Shown here: one piece after another, positions 20,398-31,478 of the stretch
Layout of the letters: each line of letters opens with the position of its first letter
Numbering within the stretch: the first letter of the stretch is position 1
Assembly: GCA_009746045.1 (NCBI GenBank)
Contig: RPFO01001732.1
Span: 17,501 to 55,448, forward strand
DNA from: Mesostigma viride
Taxonomy: Eukaryota; Streptophyta; Mesostigmatophyceae; Mesostigmatales; Mesostigmataceae
DNA length: 37,948 nucleotides
Reading direction: 5' to 3'
Program-made: the position numbers and the translations under genes
The notes under the pieces: generated by a model
Seen by the model: the letters and a program-made list of their open reading frames with translations, nothing else
Database searches by the model: none
Told to the model about the DNA's origin: nothing

Positions 20398-20476
20398 AAT
20401 TAATTAATTAATTAATTAGACTCGTGCTCCCGTTGGGGAGTCACGGAGCATTAACCCCGATGGATGGATGGATGGG
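20398..20476 (+). repeat. Interspersed repeat family B, copy 1
   Basis: TAATTAATTAATTAATTAGA is followed by CTCGTGCTCCCGTTGGGGAG, then TCACGGAGCATTAACCCCGA and GGATGGATGG. Near-identical copies occur at 29203 and 29530, each behind a TTAATTAA-rich run. TGCTCC...GGAGCA forms a short stem. Confidence 0.85.
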
Positions 20477-20489
20477 TGGCCCTGCGGAG

Positions 20490-20915
20490 ATATCAAAGAG
20501 ACAACCAGCGCAGGCCAGAAATCGGGAGAATCCGGACCATGGTAGCTCGAGCCTGCCGTTATCTTTTCCGCGTTTTCGAGTCGTTCAGGATGATGAAGAT
20601 GAATGGTGATGGAAATGTGTATCCTTGTGCATTGAAATTATGGCTGGCTTACGTGTGGAGCGACTAGATGACCTAGACGGTGGGGCCGGAAACAGCATGC
20701 TTGATCAGGGCGTGTGTTTCTAGCCTAACTGGCCGGGAGTGTCTAGTGGTGAGCACCATTGCTGCGATCGCTCTCCCACCATTTACGAGGAAATACCCGC
20801 AAATGGAAAACCACTGAAAAGGTCTAGCTAGTCAGTCATCACGTTAGCCATGCCATGATTCCAAACGTCCAAGAACTGCACACGGTGCAAAGGCAAAAAG
20901 CCGGAGGACAGCACT
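20490..20915 (+). repeat. Interspersed repeat family A, most complete copy
   Basis: This about 425-base copy serves as the reference. It starts TATCAAAGAGACAACCAGCG and holds CGGACCATGGTAGCTCGAGC. It passes through GGAAACAGCATGCTTGATCA and ACCATTTACGAGGAAATACC and reaches about CACGGTGCAAAGGC, where similarity to the inverted copy at 1576 fades. AGCTCGAGCC loosely resembles a Pol III B box, but no tRNA-like head is convincing. It is probably a SINE or MITE-type element. Confidence 0.85.
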
Positions 20916-21049
20916 TTCAAATGTGCGGCGGGAACCAAAAGCCCGCGGATGCCAGAAAACATCGTGTTGCGGCAGCGACGCGACGATGTGGACAACGAAT
21001 CCAGTGCCAAGCTCGGAACGGCCGCAAAGGAGATCTGGCATCACAGGGT

Positions 21050-22456
21050 TCAGATGTGCGGAGATACTATGCGATCCAGCCGGTCCACGACCTGTTTGTA
21101 GAGCTTGTGCCAAGGGGCAGCACCGAACAGATGTGGGTGACGTTGCAAAAAACATCGGACTTGACGGAGCATAATGGCTCGGTCATAGTCTTTGACCAAT
21201 AAACGCTGCAAGAGTTCAACAAGAGTCGTGATGAAATCAACACGATAAGAACAAAGACGGGAAAAACGATGTAACTGAGAAAGAACAACACCATATTTTG
21301 CTGTGTGGGAAAGGAGACTGTGAATATCGGGGTAACGAATAAAAGGAATTTGCTGGTATTTAGGATCCTTGCGCTTATCATAGATAGCCGTACGCCAGCC
21401 CTTCTTGTTATGGGTAATGTTAAGATCGAGGTAATTGCAATGAGTATCCTCCGACGTGAGCTTTAATGTGAGGGACGCTTGCGGGTAGATGCCAGGCAGA
21501 CCAGCGGTGATATACAAATGGGTTGCGAAATCAGGGTTGTCGAAAGCGATGACATCATCAATGTATCGACATGTATGGATAAAACGCCTGATGAGAACAT
21601 CATCGTTTGAGGCAATGAGATTCTCCATGAATGCAAGCTCATAAGTGTATAGATAGAGGTTTGCAAGGAGCCCGGCACAGTTAGTGCCCATAGGGATGCC
21701 GATAGCTTGTTGGTATACATTGCCCGCAAAACAGATGAAGGTGTTATCAACAAGATAAGAGATCCAATGGACAAGGTCAGCCTTCGTGATAATATAATTA
21801 TAACCATCCCGCACGATAGCACCTGCCGCGATCCCTGAGAGCCACGTTGCCGTGGGCTTGGTCTGAGAAACACGCACGTGCAGGTGGTTGCGCCCGTGAG
21901 GCCTACGTGCATACAGACGAGTAAGGAGGCTATCTAAACGAGCTTTCAAATCGTGCAAATCTAGTGTGGTATATAGAGTGGTGAAATCATAGGTGGCTAT
22001 GGGCATAGGTATACGTTTCTCTGCTGCTGTCTTAGAACGGCTAAGGGCGGCAAGGCGTAGGCGTACTTGGGCTGAGTCTATGACGATCCAACTACCAGCG
22101 CATTCATACCCGGCATTCGACAGCACCTCCACCCATAATGCATTGGCTTCGGGGAGAAGAGCATTCAAAGCATGGCAGATGAGTTTCGAGAGAGGCATCA
22201 GTGGGGCTGAATGCGACGCAGCAATGGTGCGCAAAGCAACAGGAGTTTTGTGCAGCTTAAGAGTGAGATACAGATATGGGAACGTAGTGGTGGTGGCGCG
22301 TCGCTGCCGCTTAAGGAATGCCCGAGCAAAAATGTTTTGGCTGTGCAGAAAAGCCCGATGAGCAGCGTGATACTGGCGGTGGACTGTGCACGCTGAACAT
22401 AGGTAGGGCTGGACGCCAACTCGTGTTGCAAAGTAGCAAGGTAGTGCTTCTTGCAT
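21050..22456 (-). pseudogene. Penelope-like reverse transcriptase, second half
   Basis: This 468-residue frame carries the RT palm and thumb. PYLYLTLKLHKTP and the following LSKLICHALN mark the early palm. TYDFTTLYTTL is the first catalytic aspartate motif, GIPMGTNCAGLLANLYLY the next, and CRYIDD (near 21,554-21,565) the YxDD box. The C-terminal part, with YDKRKDP and a Leu/Arg-rich segment, fits the thumb. All three expected catalytic Asp positions are present. Its first codons overlap the end of the other frame, so the start shown is not a real one; the frame is the continuation of the N-terminal ORF after a frameshift. Confidence 0.85.
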
Positions 22457-24105
22457 ATGAAAGCAAAGTTGTTGGCACTCTTGTCAACACACGTGATGAT
22501 AAAGTCCTGCTTGAAGTGGTCAAGAAGTGCTTTATCTGTGGTGTTGAGCCAGGTGGTGCGGTGGACCTGCTGGAGACGGTAATCAAGCCTGGTGAGACGT
22601 GCATTGCATTCGTGAATGACGGCGCGAAACCACGGTTCCATGGCAAGGGGAGCAAGCTGTAGGTCCGTGCTCATGGCATTGCAAAATTTGCGCAGTGATG
22701 TGGAGAGCAGTGCATTCACCTCTTTGGCACACGTGCGCTGGACCCACGGCCGAAACTTGGTGCCTTTGGCAAAAAGGTCTACAAGCGTGTGGCTCGGCAG
22801 GATGCTGAGGTCAGCGGTCATGACGTGCTGTGAGGTGGGATCAAGGTACTTGAAATACCGTTGTTGTTGGCAGGGGCAGGGCCCTGCCAAGATGGTGGCC
22901 AGCTCGGTGGGCGTTGTATCGCGGCTGACCTTCCCGTTGCTGAAAACCATTTGTCCCAAGGTGGGAGAGTAATGCCAGGCGGCAATGGGAGTGCCGAAAG
23001 TGTTGCGCACCACGAGCGGCATCGCAGCCTGCACTTGCGGCAAATGCAGAATGTGTGGCAAACACAGCTCATCCATCGCAGCATGAATGAAAGGTGAGAT
23101 CAGCAAACGGCGCGGACGCAGTGCATCTGCATTCCCATTGACACGGTGCCGAATGATACGTGAGAGAAGGCCTCGCAGACTAGTGGCATGGGAGCGGGGG
23201 ACTTGCAGATCAGCTGGGGAGCACGACCCGACGGCAATGTGTAAGCTGGTAAGCTTCTTCAAGCTGCAGGCTTCGAGATAGGATGCATGAAAGTTGCCGC
23301 GTTGCATAAGCCGAGACATGTGACGTAAGCAGCGGAGACTGGTGGAGTAAAGGGAAGGATCGGTGGACACATGTGTGGAAGGTGGAGGGGCCGGGGTGAC
23401 GCTGGGGGGATAGGGGCGATATGGGTGGAGATTGTGCTTCAGACGCCAGGCACGGATGAACATAAGAGGGCGGGGACGGAGGGGAGGCGGGCGGCGGCGA
23501 GACCGAGCTTTGAAACTCTTGCCTTCAATGCAAAAACCGTGGGGCAGAAATGCATGTAACATTCGTTTCCAAAACGTTTCCCGATGCCCTGCGGCTTTGC
23601 GAAAAGCGGCGCCGGTAAAGGTGCCGGGGACATGTTCCAAGGGGACGACTCGCCAATCCCACCACCCGTATTGGGCCATGGCGCCATGTAGGGGGGTGTC
23701 GTCGTTGGCGGCAGGGCGGCCAATATGAAGGCGGCGTGCCGCTCGGACATGTTCCTGAAAACGCGTCCAGGCATCCCGTTGCGTCTGGCCAACGTAGATA
23801 CGCTGAGGGTACCTGCGGTTGTAAATGGCATAAATGACGCGATGGGTGCTTACGGGGTGTGGGCGAGTGGAGTTGGTAAGCGACAAATGCGTGCGCTGTA
23901 AGCGCCGGAGGCGACGTAGAGTATGGTCATCCTTGCAGTGATGGTTATGGCGCGTGTTGATGCGACAACGCTTCCGCCATGCCTGTGAGGAGATACGATA
24001 GGGGAACTGCCGAGAAATAGCAGTGTACTTCCGGTAATCAATGCCACTGGATTGCCGTATTCTGTGGAGGGTAAGAGCATGCCAGAAAGTCATAAGGTGT
24101 TTCAT
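22198..24105 (-). pseudogene. GIY-YIG endonuclease and RT N-terminal region of the Penelope-like element
   Basis: The 635-residue frame begins at an ATG. GIY-YIG signatures are VIYAIYN (about residues 90-96), RIYVGQT (102-108), Arg115 and His119 in the next helix, and Glu157 in VPLEHV. Residues 44-61 hold a Cys/His group (RCRINTRHNHHC). A long linker follows, then DLSILP, and IITCVDKSANNFAFICKKHY, which fits the RT finger region of this family. The frame loses homology after about residue 570, where the reading frame must shift to join the second half. The last 60 or so residues are out-of-frame sequence. Confidence 0.85.
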
Positions 24106-25041
24106 GATGATTCAGATGCACTGAGAGCTAAGACATCAAACAGAACCAGAGCGGAGCATATTGAGGTAAGTCAATATTCACTGCGTAACACCCGTTACGC
24201 GATAGCGGTGGTCCATGATGCATCTCCCCGGGGCAGGATGTGGCTAACAACACAGCTGAATGGACTCGGAACATGTGGATTCCCAGTGGGGGGGCCTTCC
24301 AATTGTCATACTTGACACCTCTTTCCTGTAACGAAAAGATTTCCCTTCTTCATGTTCCAGATGAGTCACCGTGCTCCTGCCTTTGTGTTTTTTTGGCGTT
24401 TGTAAAGAGATATGGGAGGGTAAACAAAAGCAAAGGCTGATATTGCCGTGTGGGGGGCCCGATCCTTGGTTAGTCTCTCAAGTGCCCACAGAAAAACACG
24501 AGAGTAGCACACACAGCGCGCAGCCCAGCCTAGCTCCCTCAGTAAAAGTAAAAGAAAAAGGACAAGAACAGCAAAACAAACGAGAACAAGAAAAAGAACA
24601 AAACACAGACACGTAGTGCAATGTGAGCGGAATGATGGAGGAAGGTGAGAGGGGGACATCGTATTGAATGTGTAGGCATTGAGGCAGCCGAAGCGTCCCA
24701 TCCCCGGGTACATTCGTGGCTTTCAAAAAAGCCACAACCTGCGTGGAAGAGGAAAATGCAGGAACGATGAGTATGATCCTGAAAACGAGGTTGAGGAAAC
24801 GCGGAGAGGAAATGCCGGCCGCTGAAACGATTCCGATGGAACTATGGGTTTCGCCGACATGAGGCGGTGCAGCTGACTATCTCTATGGTGTCGTGTGTGA
24901 CCGGGAGTGCCGGTTCACGTGCGCACTCGTCGGACTAGCCCGACGACATGTGTGCTTGGTTGCCCACGGCTGAAATCCTCTTGCCCGTCATGCAAAGGCC
25001 ACGCCTCCTAGCCGAAAACGAACTATATTCAACCAATCTAA
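24106..25041. other. Upstream flank of the Penelope-like element; no supported gene
   Basis: Only short frames occur. A Lys/Glu/Gln-rich plus-strand frame (24371-24616) and its Leu/Phe/Val-rich complement are low-complexity effects of the AAAAGAAAAAG-type stretch at about 24,540-24,605. The 5' untranslated region of the retroelement should lie in the first part. Confidence 0.4.
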
Positions 25042-25257
25042 TATCAAAGAGACAACCAGCGCAGGCCAGAAATCGGGAGAATCCGGACCATGGTAGCTCG
25101 AGCCTGCCGTTATCTTTTCCGCGTTTTCGAGTCGTTCAGGATGATGAAGATGAATGGTGATGGAAATGTGTATCCTTGTGCATTGAAATTATGGCTGGCT
25201 TACGTGTGGAGCGACTAGATGACCTAGACGGTGGGGCCGGAAACAGCATGCTTGATC
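25042..25257 (+). repeat. Interspersed repeat family A, head half
   Basis: This copy is almost identical to 20490-20700 over about 210 bases (head through GGAAACAGCATGCTTGATCA), then changes to unrelated AT-rich DNA. The near identity suggests recent spread of the family. Confidence 0.9.
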
Positions 25258-26457
25258 ATGCTGCGGAGATATGTTACAATTTAATTAATTTTTAATTTTA
25301 AGACCCACTTCGGCCCTTGGAATAGTTAAAAAGGTGCTGGAAGCGCTTTATTCAGACTTATAGCAAAAAGGCGACGAGGCATCGCCTAGACAAACAAATC
25401 ATCAACATAGCTTTCCATAATTTCACTGCATTTGCTGGATAACAGCTCAATAATACTACCTTTTGTAAAGTGCCAGGTGCCAGGAGGTTTGTTGACAAAA
25501 TCGCACCTAAACCACGGAGAAAGAAAGGAGTCCTATACATAAATAGCGCCGCATGAGATAGTTGTCTCACTTAGCATGAGGAGGCCTGTGCACAGGCCTG
25601 GTGCGACAGGGAGGACATTGGCATATCCATACGCACACTACTGTGCGTCTTCTTTTCCCTTTAGCGCATGTCGCCAATAATTAGGCGGGCCGTGACACTA
25701 ATTAATTAATTAGGCGGGCTGCAACATGGTTGATAAGTCGCCCGACACTGGAAGCTTGCCTGGGTGTCACTCGTATGTACATGGGCGCAGGCGTATGTGA
25801 ATATATACTACTAGGGTAGGCTACCTAGGCTAGAAACCGATATTGCCGGAAAGGAGAGGCAGGGCACGCCAGGCACTGCGCGAACCCGCAGCAGTATGTA
25901 CAGTACGCCGTGTGTGTGTTCAAATCGCAGGCGCTGCCTATCGGCAGCCGGCCTTGCCACACCCAGGGGGGGGGGGGGTCTCCTCTATGTTTTGCTATAA
26001 ACAGCAGGGTACGAGCCGAGCCCGGTTGCCACTTGCCAAGTACCCCGAGAGGTACTCGTAGAGAGGCACTGGCGATCCATCAAGGACTTGAGCCAACTAG
26101 CCAAGGACGCCGCATCCCTTACTTTGCTGCATTGCTTCTTCATGATGAGCGATGGAGGCATAGCTGTCTGACTTTTCAGGAAGCAGGTGGACGCGCCTGC
26201 ATGATTTCACCAGCCACTGCCGCGACATAAATAACAGCAGGGTAGGTCAACCACATGTGCTCCTGGTTCCCACGGTCCTGAAACCAACCAATCCGAGAAA
26301 CCGATGAGACCACAACATGGTCAGAAGAGGCCAGCAAGCACGAGCAAGCCAGCCCTGTGGCGGCAATGGCACCGAGACGCCACTCATTCGCTGCATGCTT
26401 TCTTTGAAAAGTCACTGGTAGTCGGGCTGACTCAGCCCCTGACCGGCACGGCCATCC
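25258..26457. other. Intergenic, no supported gene
   Basis: The stretch contains TTAATTAA-rich runs (25281, 25700), GTTGTCTCACTTAGC at 25561 (a family A-like terminal word) and a G run at 25968-25978. No frame shows a recognised domain. Confidence 0.45.
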
Positions 26458-27160
26458 TCACGGAGCTCTTCGGGCTGGCTGCCTCACTCCCCCCCCCGCC
26501 CCGAGAAGCAGCTTGGGTTGCTTCGCGAGCTTGCTGAGTACATCCGTCACCGCCTCCGTGACCTTCTTGCCGTGGTGCGAGACATCGAGAACTGAGGAGA
26601 AAATGTTTCCCCCCTCCCGGGTAGACTTTGTGACCATGCCCGGGCTCTTGGACGGGGAGGACTTTATCGGAGAGAGCGCCTTGGCGGTGTTATGATCGGA
26701 GGAAGAGGAGCTGTTTCGGAGGGCCTGGCGGCGGGCGATGCGCGCATCGTTTTCTGCTCGCAGCCGCCGGCTGTTCGCGGCGACCTCTTTCGCGTCCTCG
26801 ACCACGAGCCAGGGACACCGGATGCGTGCCTGGCATTCGGAGACCTGCTTGGGGTCAAACGAGAGCGCTCGGACAGGGAGGGCGAGGGCGGGGTTGGAGG
26901 ATAAGGAGGGGCGTCGTCTCCTGCGGCCTGAGGACGATTTCCCGTTGCTCTCGGGAGAGTTTTCGTTGGACGAGGGCGGCGTCAGGAGAGGGTTGGCGCT
27001 GCGTCTCGAGGGTAAAGGAGCCGCGGCGGCCAGGGCGGCGTGGACCGCTGTAATGGTCTTGTGAGGTGCAGCACTCGTGACCCTGGCTTCGTTCACGTCT
27101 ATGCAGTGTGCGCCGGTCATCACGTACCCTTCCAGGTCGCTCACGGGCAACATGCCATAC
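26458..27160 (-). CDS. Hypothetical basic, Ser-rich protein, 3' exon
   Basis: The exon follows a clear acceptor (CCTTTGTGCAG at 27171-27161) and stays open for about 233 codons. It reads YGMLPVSDLEGYVMTG near the start, then Ser/Pro/Ala-rich stretches, SSSGRRRRRPS (possible NLS), and a charged helix-forming segment (ECQARIRCPWLVVEDAKEVA...RRLRAENDARIARRQALR). KVTEAVTDVLSKLAKQPK lies near the end. A candidate first exon is at 27429 to about 27319, starting MSKKDNAVRAPAV, with donor GC|GTGCGA giving a compatible phase. A ten-base G run near the 3' end (26489-26498 on the minus strand) makes the last residues uncertain. No family is recognised; it could be a retroelement ORF1-like protein or a nuclear host protein. 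Confidence 0.4.
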
Positions 27161-27429
27161 CTGCACAAAGGCGAAGCAGCGCGTTGGGTGCAATTAGTCA
27201 CGGCAGCGAGAAAGACTAGAAAGTTACCGATACATCGTACATCAGATTAATTAAAAGCATGCGATAGATTTACACGTAAGTCTCCTGAGAAAGATGAAAT
27301 CGTATGATCGCACGCACCCTTCGCAAAACCAGCATGGCGCTTTCCCGTCGCCTCGGTGGCCTTTTTCCGACTCCCTTCTCCCCGAGCCGTTACAGCAGGG
27401 GCACGAACTGCGTTGTCCTTCTTTGACAT

Positions 27430-29202
27430 CGGTGTTGTTGAACGACGTTGCTGCCATGCTCAGAGCACCCTTTATTGAGGAACCGCAGGCCTCCTGGGAT
27501 AAAGCATTCGAAAAACCATGGCCGTAACAGATGCCCTTACAATCAGTCCAATTCACGATAGAAGATGGATAAAAATCAGAAATTTCAAGAGACATTGCCA
27601 GTTCAAGGAACCATCAAACAACTGCCTACCTTCATACTGCCCAAGACCCACGCAAATGGCGGTGCCGCCATTTTAGACCTCGCCATTTTAGCAACAGGCA
27701 TGGCGAACCACGAGGGGAAGGCTCGCTTCGATTTTGCTTCGAAGCGCGTATGTAGGCGAACGGGGCTCATATCCCGAGCGTAACTGGTTCGCAACGACAT
27801 GCCCAACGGACAAACGGTCAGTAGCGGTCAGATTGACACGCGGCGCTCCGCAAACTACGTGGCATTCAATGAGACAGTCGACCCCCTAACCCCTTCGGTG
27901 CTGGGGATCTCTGATGGATCTCCGAGGGGGCAGTTGGAGACGATGTTGTTGTTGTTGTTGTTCTTGCTGTCGTTGTTGTTGTTGATTGTTGATTCCCACG
28001 CCGCACGTGGGCAGCATGGACGACGATGTGACCGTGGCTGCTGACAACTAGGATCGCGTTCAGGACGGGATAAGCTTGCAGAAATGCCGAGGTCGAAAAT
28101 TAATGAATTCAGGACGCATCGTCCACGTTAGCCGCCACGTCGCGGTCTGTTAGGCCATGTGGTTCAGCAGAATTCCCAACCGCATCGTGGCTTCCAGCTT
28201 TTAGCACATGCGTCACATCCACGTCGTTTCGCGGAAGACAGCGCGCATGGCGGCGCCGGTGAACTTTCCAGTGCGGCGCAGACTTCCTGATCAGCTGTTT
28301 CACGGCACAATCGCAAGGCAGGTACTTCAATCGCAGACAGGACGTCAAAAATCAATCTACGATGGGACCTGCACATGAAGGGACAGTGGACTGTAGGCGC
28401 TCTGGAGAGGCCGGGTCGATGGCGATGGCAACGATGCATTGAATAAATTTCATTGAATGTAGCAATCGGCAGGCCTGGCCATGCTTATTAGGGTGCGCCC
28501 GACTTTCGTTCGTAGTACCCGCAAATAACGGAGTACCAGTTTCGCAGATAGTAATTAAATCGTACAATGCATGGCCGCACCATAACGAGAAGAATCGGTT
28601 CACCTGACTGGATCCCGTATAAGGGACCAGCGTTGGTTAATATTTTGATTCCGTAGTCCTTACCTGGCTCCAAGGTGACAAGCTTCCTGCCCACGTGATC
28701 AAGGGCACCTTTCTACGGACAGCCTTTCCTAGTCCTAAGAAGACCTGTTACTTGATCCTTGTCTTCGTCCCACTTCAGACTGTTGGGGTAAGGTCTCGGT
28801 GAGGCATGGCCGAGTTGGGGTTGGTGGGAAATTTAACTTTGACCTACCAGGTCGATGGGGTTTCAAGTGCTCCGCTGTATGCAATCAGCCGTTCCCCTCC
28901 AGCGCTTCGTCACCTCGCGCGGTGGTTAAGTAATCATTGTATAAATCATAAGCCTCGATCTGTGACACACAATGGAACGTTGCATTCACGTGGCAGCCAC
29001 GCTCGCAAACTACTGGCAGCAACTCCCATGCATAAGTAGCCTGAAGCAGCAGCTGCAAGTTGAAACTGACAAGCATTCCTAGTCGCATGTATTGCATCCC
29101 ATACGTGCGTTTCTAGCAATCAGTGATCGATAATGTTAATAGCGATCATTCGTTGACAGTGGATACTCATTGACACAGGCCGGAGCACATAGGCACAAAA
29201 TA
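27430..29202. other. Intergenic, no supported gene
   Basis: A TTG/GTT trinucleotide microsatellite lies at about 27944-27992 (interrupted by CTTGCTGTC). GGCGGTGCCGCCATTTTAG near 27659 has a short inverted repeat (GGCGGTGCCGCC). Minus-strand frames at 28109-28603 are open but have no recognisable domain. I see no RNA genes. Confidence 0.45.
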
Positions 29203-29279
29203 ATTAATAAATTAATTAGACTCGTGCTCCCGTTGGGGAGTCACGGAGCATTTACCCCGATGGATGGATGGATGGGTGC
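29203..29279 (+). repeat. Interspersed repeat family B, copy 2
   Basis: Apart from its AT-rich leader it is identical to copy 1 at 20398-20476 save for one base (GCATTTACCCC instead of GCATTAACCCC). It is likewise preceded by a TTAATAAATTAATTAG run. Confidence 0.85.
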
Positions 29280-29401
29280 AAACAGTCCTACCGGTCTAAT
29301 CTATCTACACATGGCACAAATGGCCATGTAATGGTATGAAGTCTCTGGGCTATGTGCAGAATATACTCCCAACGGAGTTATGTTCCTAATTAATTAATTA
29401 A

Positions 29402-29521
29402 TAGAGACAACCAGCGTGGGCCAGAAATCTGGAAGAATCCAGACCATGGTAGCTAGCTAGCTCGATCGAGCCTGCTGTTATTATATCCGCGTACGTTTGT
29501 CGAGGTGTTCAGGATGATGGA
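29402..29521 (+). repeat. Interspersed repeat family A, diverged head copy
   Basis: AGAGACAACCAGCGTGGGCC starts the match, which continues through CCAGACCATGGTAGCTAGCT with an inserted AGCTAGCTCGATCG, to CAGGATGATGG. It is more diverged than the copies at 20490 and 25042. It lies between family B copies. Confidence 0.75.
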
Positions 29522-29529
29522 AATGACTG

Positions 29530-29600
29530 TTAATTAGTTAATTAAACTCGTGCTCCCGTTGGAGAGTCGCGGAGCATAAACCCCGATGAATCGATGGATC
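29530..29600 (+). repeat. Interspersed repeat family B, copy 3
   Basis: TTAATTAGTTAATTAA leads into CTCGTGCTCCCGTTGGAGAG and CGCGGAGCATAAACCCCGAT. It is more diverged than copies 1 and 2 but keeps the TGCTCC/GGAGCA stem. Confidence 0.8.
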
Positions 29601-29749
29601 CACGTGCACGCAATTTATCCGGCTACCGGTCTATCTAGAGTGAGCCAGACCCAAGGGGTCGATCTTACTGAGCCTAGCATTAATTCATTCATTCATTAGA
29701 AACATAACTCCAAGTATCTGTAGCACATATCCCGGAGACATATCCATGG

Positions 29750-29837
29750 AAACGCGGAAAAGATAACGGCAGGCTCGAGCTACCATGGTCCGGATTCTCC
29801 CGACTTCTGGCCTGCGCTGGTTGTCTCTTTGATATCC
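29750..29837 (-). repeat. Interspersed repeat family A, head fragment, inverted
   Basis: Read on the minus strand it runs from GATATCAAAGAGACAACCAG through the CATGGTAGCTCGAGCC core to CTTTTCCGCGTTT, about 88 bases. It abuts the left inverted arm of the L1-like ORF1 unit. Confidence 0.85.
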
Positions 29838-29862
29838 ATGGATGTTGCATGACGCAAATCCG

Positions 29863-30107
29863 GCCACGAGGTAGCCATGGCTGTCGGAGCTCATAACTTT
29901 CACGTTTGAGCACCGAATTTAGCCGTGAATATCACTATCGCTTCGTCTTTCTAAGACGCACATGCTGATATAATTTTCTGAATCTAAAACGCAATATATG
30001 GCGAACAAACGCGCCCCGACGCAACGCAGCCTGGCCGCCGCGCTCGGCAATGACAATACGTCTGCAGCCCCGGCTGCAGCTTCGCCATCAGGTCCGGCAC
30101 TGGTATA
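29863..30107 (+). repeat. Left inverted arm of the L1-like ORF1 unit
   Basis: This segment is an inverted, diverged copy of 31351-31613, about 245 bases. It contains the 5' leader and the beginning of ORF1: ATGGCGAACAAACGC encodes MANKRAPTQRSLAAAL, compared with MTSKRPPTQRSLADAL on the other arm. The frame closes at a TAG (30106) where the arm joins the ORF1 3' end at TTCCCTAG. Confidence 0.85.
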
Positions 30108-30109
30108 GG

Positions 30110-31478
30110 TTCCCTAGTCTGAGGTGGCAGGGGGGGCCTGCCATGGCTTGTGGTCAACGTGGATGACCGCCCCCCTCCAGTACACCGGCTTCCCCCCTGC
30201 GCGCTGCCGGAGCTGAAGGTAGGTCGGCCATAGCTCGCGTCGCCGCTGTTGCTGGGCCAGGGTCAAGTCGTCGTCCAGCGTGAAGCGAGTCTCCGAGAGC
30301 TTCTTGCGGCATTTAAGGAACGCCAGCTTGTCCCCCATGGACTTAAAGGTGAGAAGCACGGGTGCCGGGCCAGCCTTACCCCGCGCGCGGGGGAGGCGGA
30401 CAGCCGACATGTCCGGCAGCTCACCAGTGAGTTGCACTGATGGGGGCAAGAATGTCGCGCTTAAGTGCCGTGAGAAGGCTCGTCGGGGTCTCACCTGCCG
30501 GCTGGTCGAGGTGCTTGAGGATGACGTTGTGGCTGCGCTTGTCGATCTCGGCCTCCTCGCGAAGGTCGAGGGCTTGTTGCTTGAGTTGTGCCACGATGGT
30601 GGAGGTGGTGGAGGTGGTATGATGCTTAAGCAAGTCCGCCCAGGTGGAGGGAACATCACTGGCCGGGCCATGCAGCAGGTGCCGGCTGGGCAGCGATTTC
30701 CTCATGCACCGCTTGGGCGGTGAGGCCGGCGGTGGCATGCAAGCTCTCAAGGGCGGTGGCGGTGGCTTGAAGGCGTTGGTCGAGGTCGAGGAGCTGGGCT
30801 TTGATGTCGGCAGTGAAGGCGGAAACGGCGGTGGAGGTGGAGGCGGCGGCGGTGGAAATGTGAGGAAGTTCAGCAGTCAGCGTGCCGCCGATTGCTGAAA
30901 TGTCGGCAGCAAGGGGGGTCACGTGCTGCTGGAAGGCTTCCGTCAGGATGGCGGAACGGAGTGTGGGGGCGGAGATGGATGGAGCCCAGATCTCGCCATC
31001 GGAGCGCTTGAGGAGGGAATTGAGAAGGGTATCAGTGCTGGAATTCGGGGCGGGTGGTCCCGAAAAGCAGGTGGATGTTAACCCAGCGGATGCCGTTCGG
31101 GGTGAGGAGGCGATTGGTGTCGTGGAGATGGAGGCACAGGTCGTAAAGCGAAGCGTAGTCCCCGAAGAAGATGCATGTCATAGCATCGGTCGGGGGCATG
31201 TTGTCCCAGTCGTAATCATCGACCTGGAAAGGCCGGGGCCGAAAGCGCGGTTCTGAGGCCGGGCGTGAAGACCCTCCTGTTTGTCGGGCGCGTTTAGGGT
31301 CAGGCGATGCTGAGGGCGAGGCGTTGAGCCCGGGAGGTTGCTGGGCGACCACCAGTGCACGACTAGTGTCACTGCTGCCTGCCGGACCTGGCGAAGCTGC
31401 AGCCTGAGCTGCAGACGGTTTTTCATGGCCGAGCGCATCCGCCAAACTGCGTTGCGTCGGGGGGCGTTTGCTCGTCAT
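30110..31478 (-). pseudogene. L1-like ORF1p (coiled coil plus RRM-like), multiply frameshifted
   Basis: On the minus strand the reading frame starts at 31478 with a Pro/Ala/Ser-rich N-terminus. It shifts near 31,040, again near 30,660-30,700 and again near 30,430, and stops at TAG just before 30113. A coiled-coil-like segment (IVAQLKQQALDLREEAEIDK) precedes RSHNVILKHLDQP. A C-terminal block follows (VLLTFKSMGDKLAFLKCRKK, then FTLDDDLTLAQQQRR and YWRGAVIHV). This layout matches L1-type ORF1 proteins (Transposase_22-like), RNA-binding chaperones of LINEs. No RT lies downstream in this orientation. Three frameshifts make it non-functional. Confidence 0.75.

Larger units (their letters stand above)
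21050..24105 (-). mobile_element. Penelope-like retroelement with N-terminal GIY-YIG (Chlamys/Naiad type)
   Basis: On the minus strand a GIY-YIG endonuclease domain precedes the reverse transcriptase. Classic Penelope elements carry GIY-YIG at the C-terminus; the permuted order is that reported for Chlamys and Naiad elements of green algae, protists and invertebrates. The coding region is about 3.05 kb, split by one frameshift near 22,390. No stop codon interrupts either half, so the copy is fairly young. I could not find the pseudo-LTR or hammerhead ribozyme sequences often associated with Penelope-like elements, and the outer ends are undefined. Confidence 0.85.

Noticed and set aside
20490-20560. 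Pol III A/B box in repeat family A
   Set aside because: AGCTCGAGCC only partly fits the B-box consensus, and no tRNA-like secondary structure could be drawn.
20900-24320. Hammerhead ribozyme in the flanks of the Penelope-like element
   Set aside because: A CTGATGAG word occurs at 21,587, but the paired CGAAA core is absent, and no other candidate was seen on either strand.
30249-31256. Several plus-strand frames opposite the ORF1 pseudogene
   Set aside because: The minus strand carries the ORF1-like coiled coil and RRM-like block, and the plus frames are its complement.
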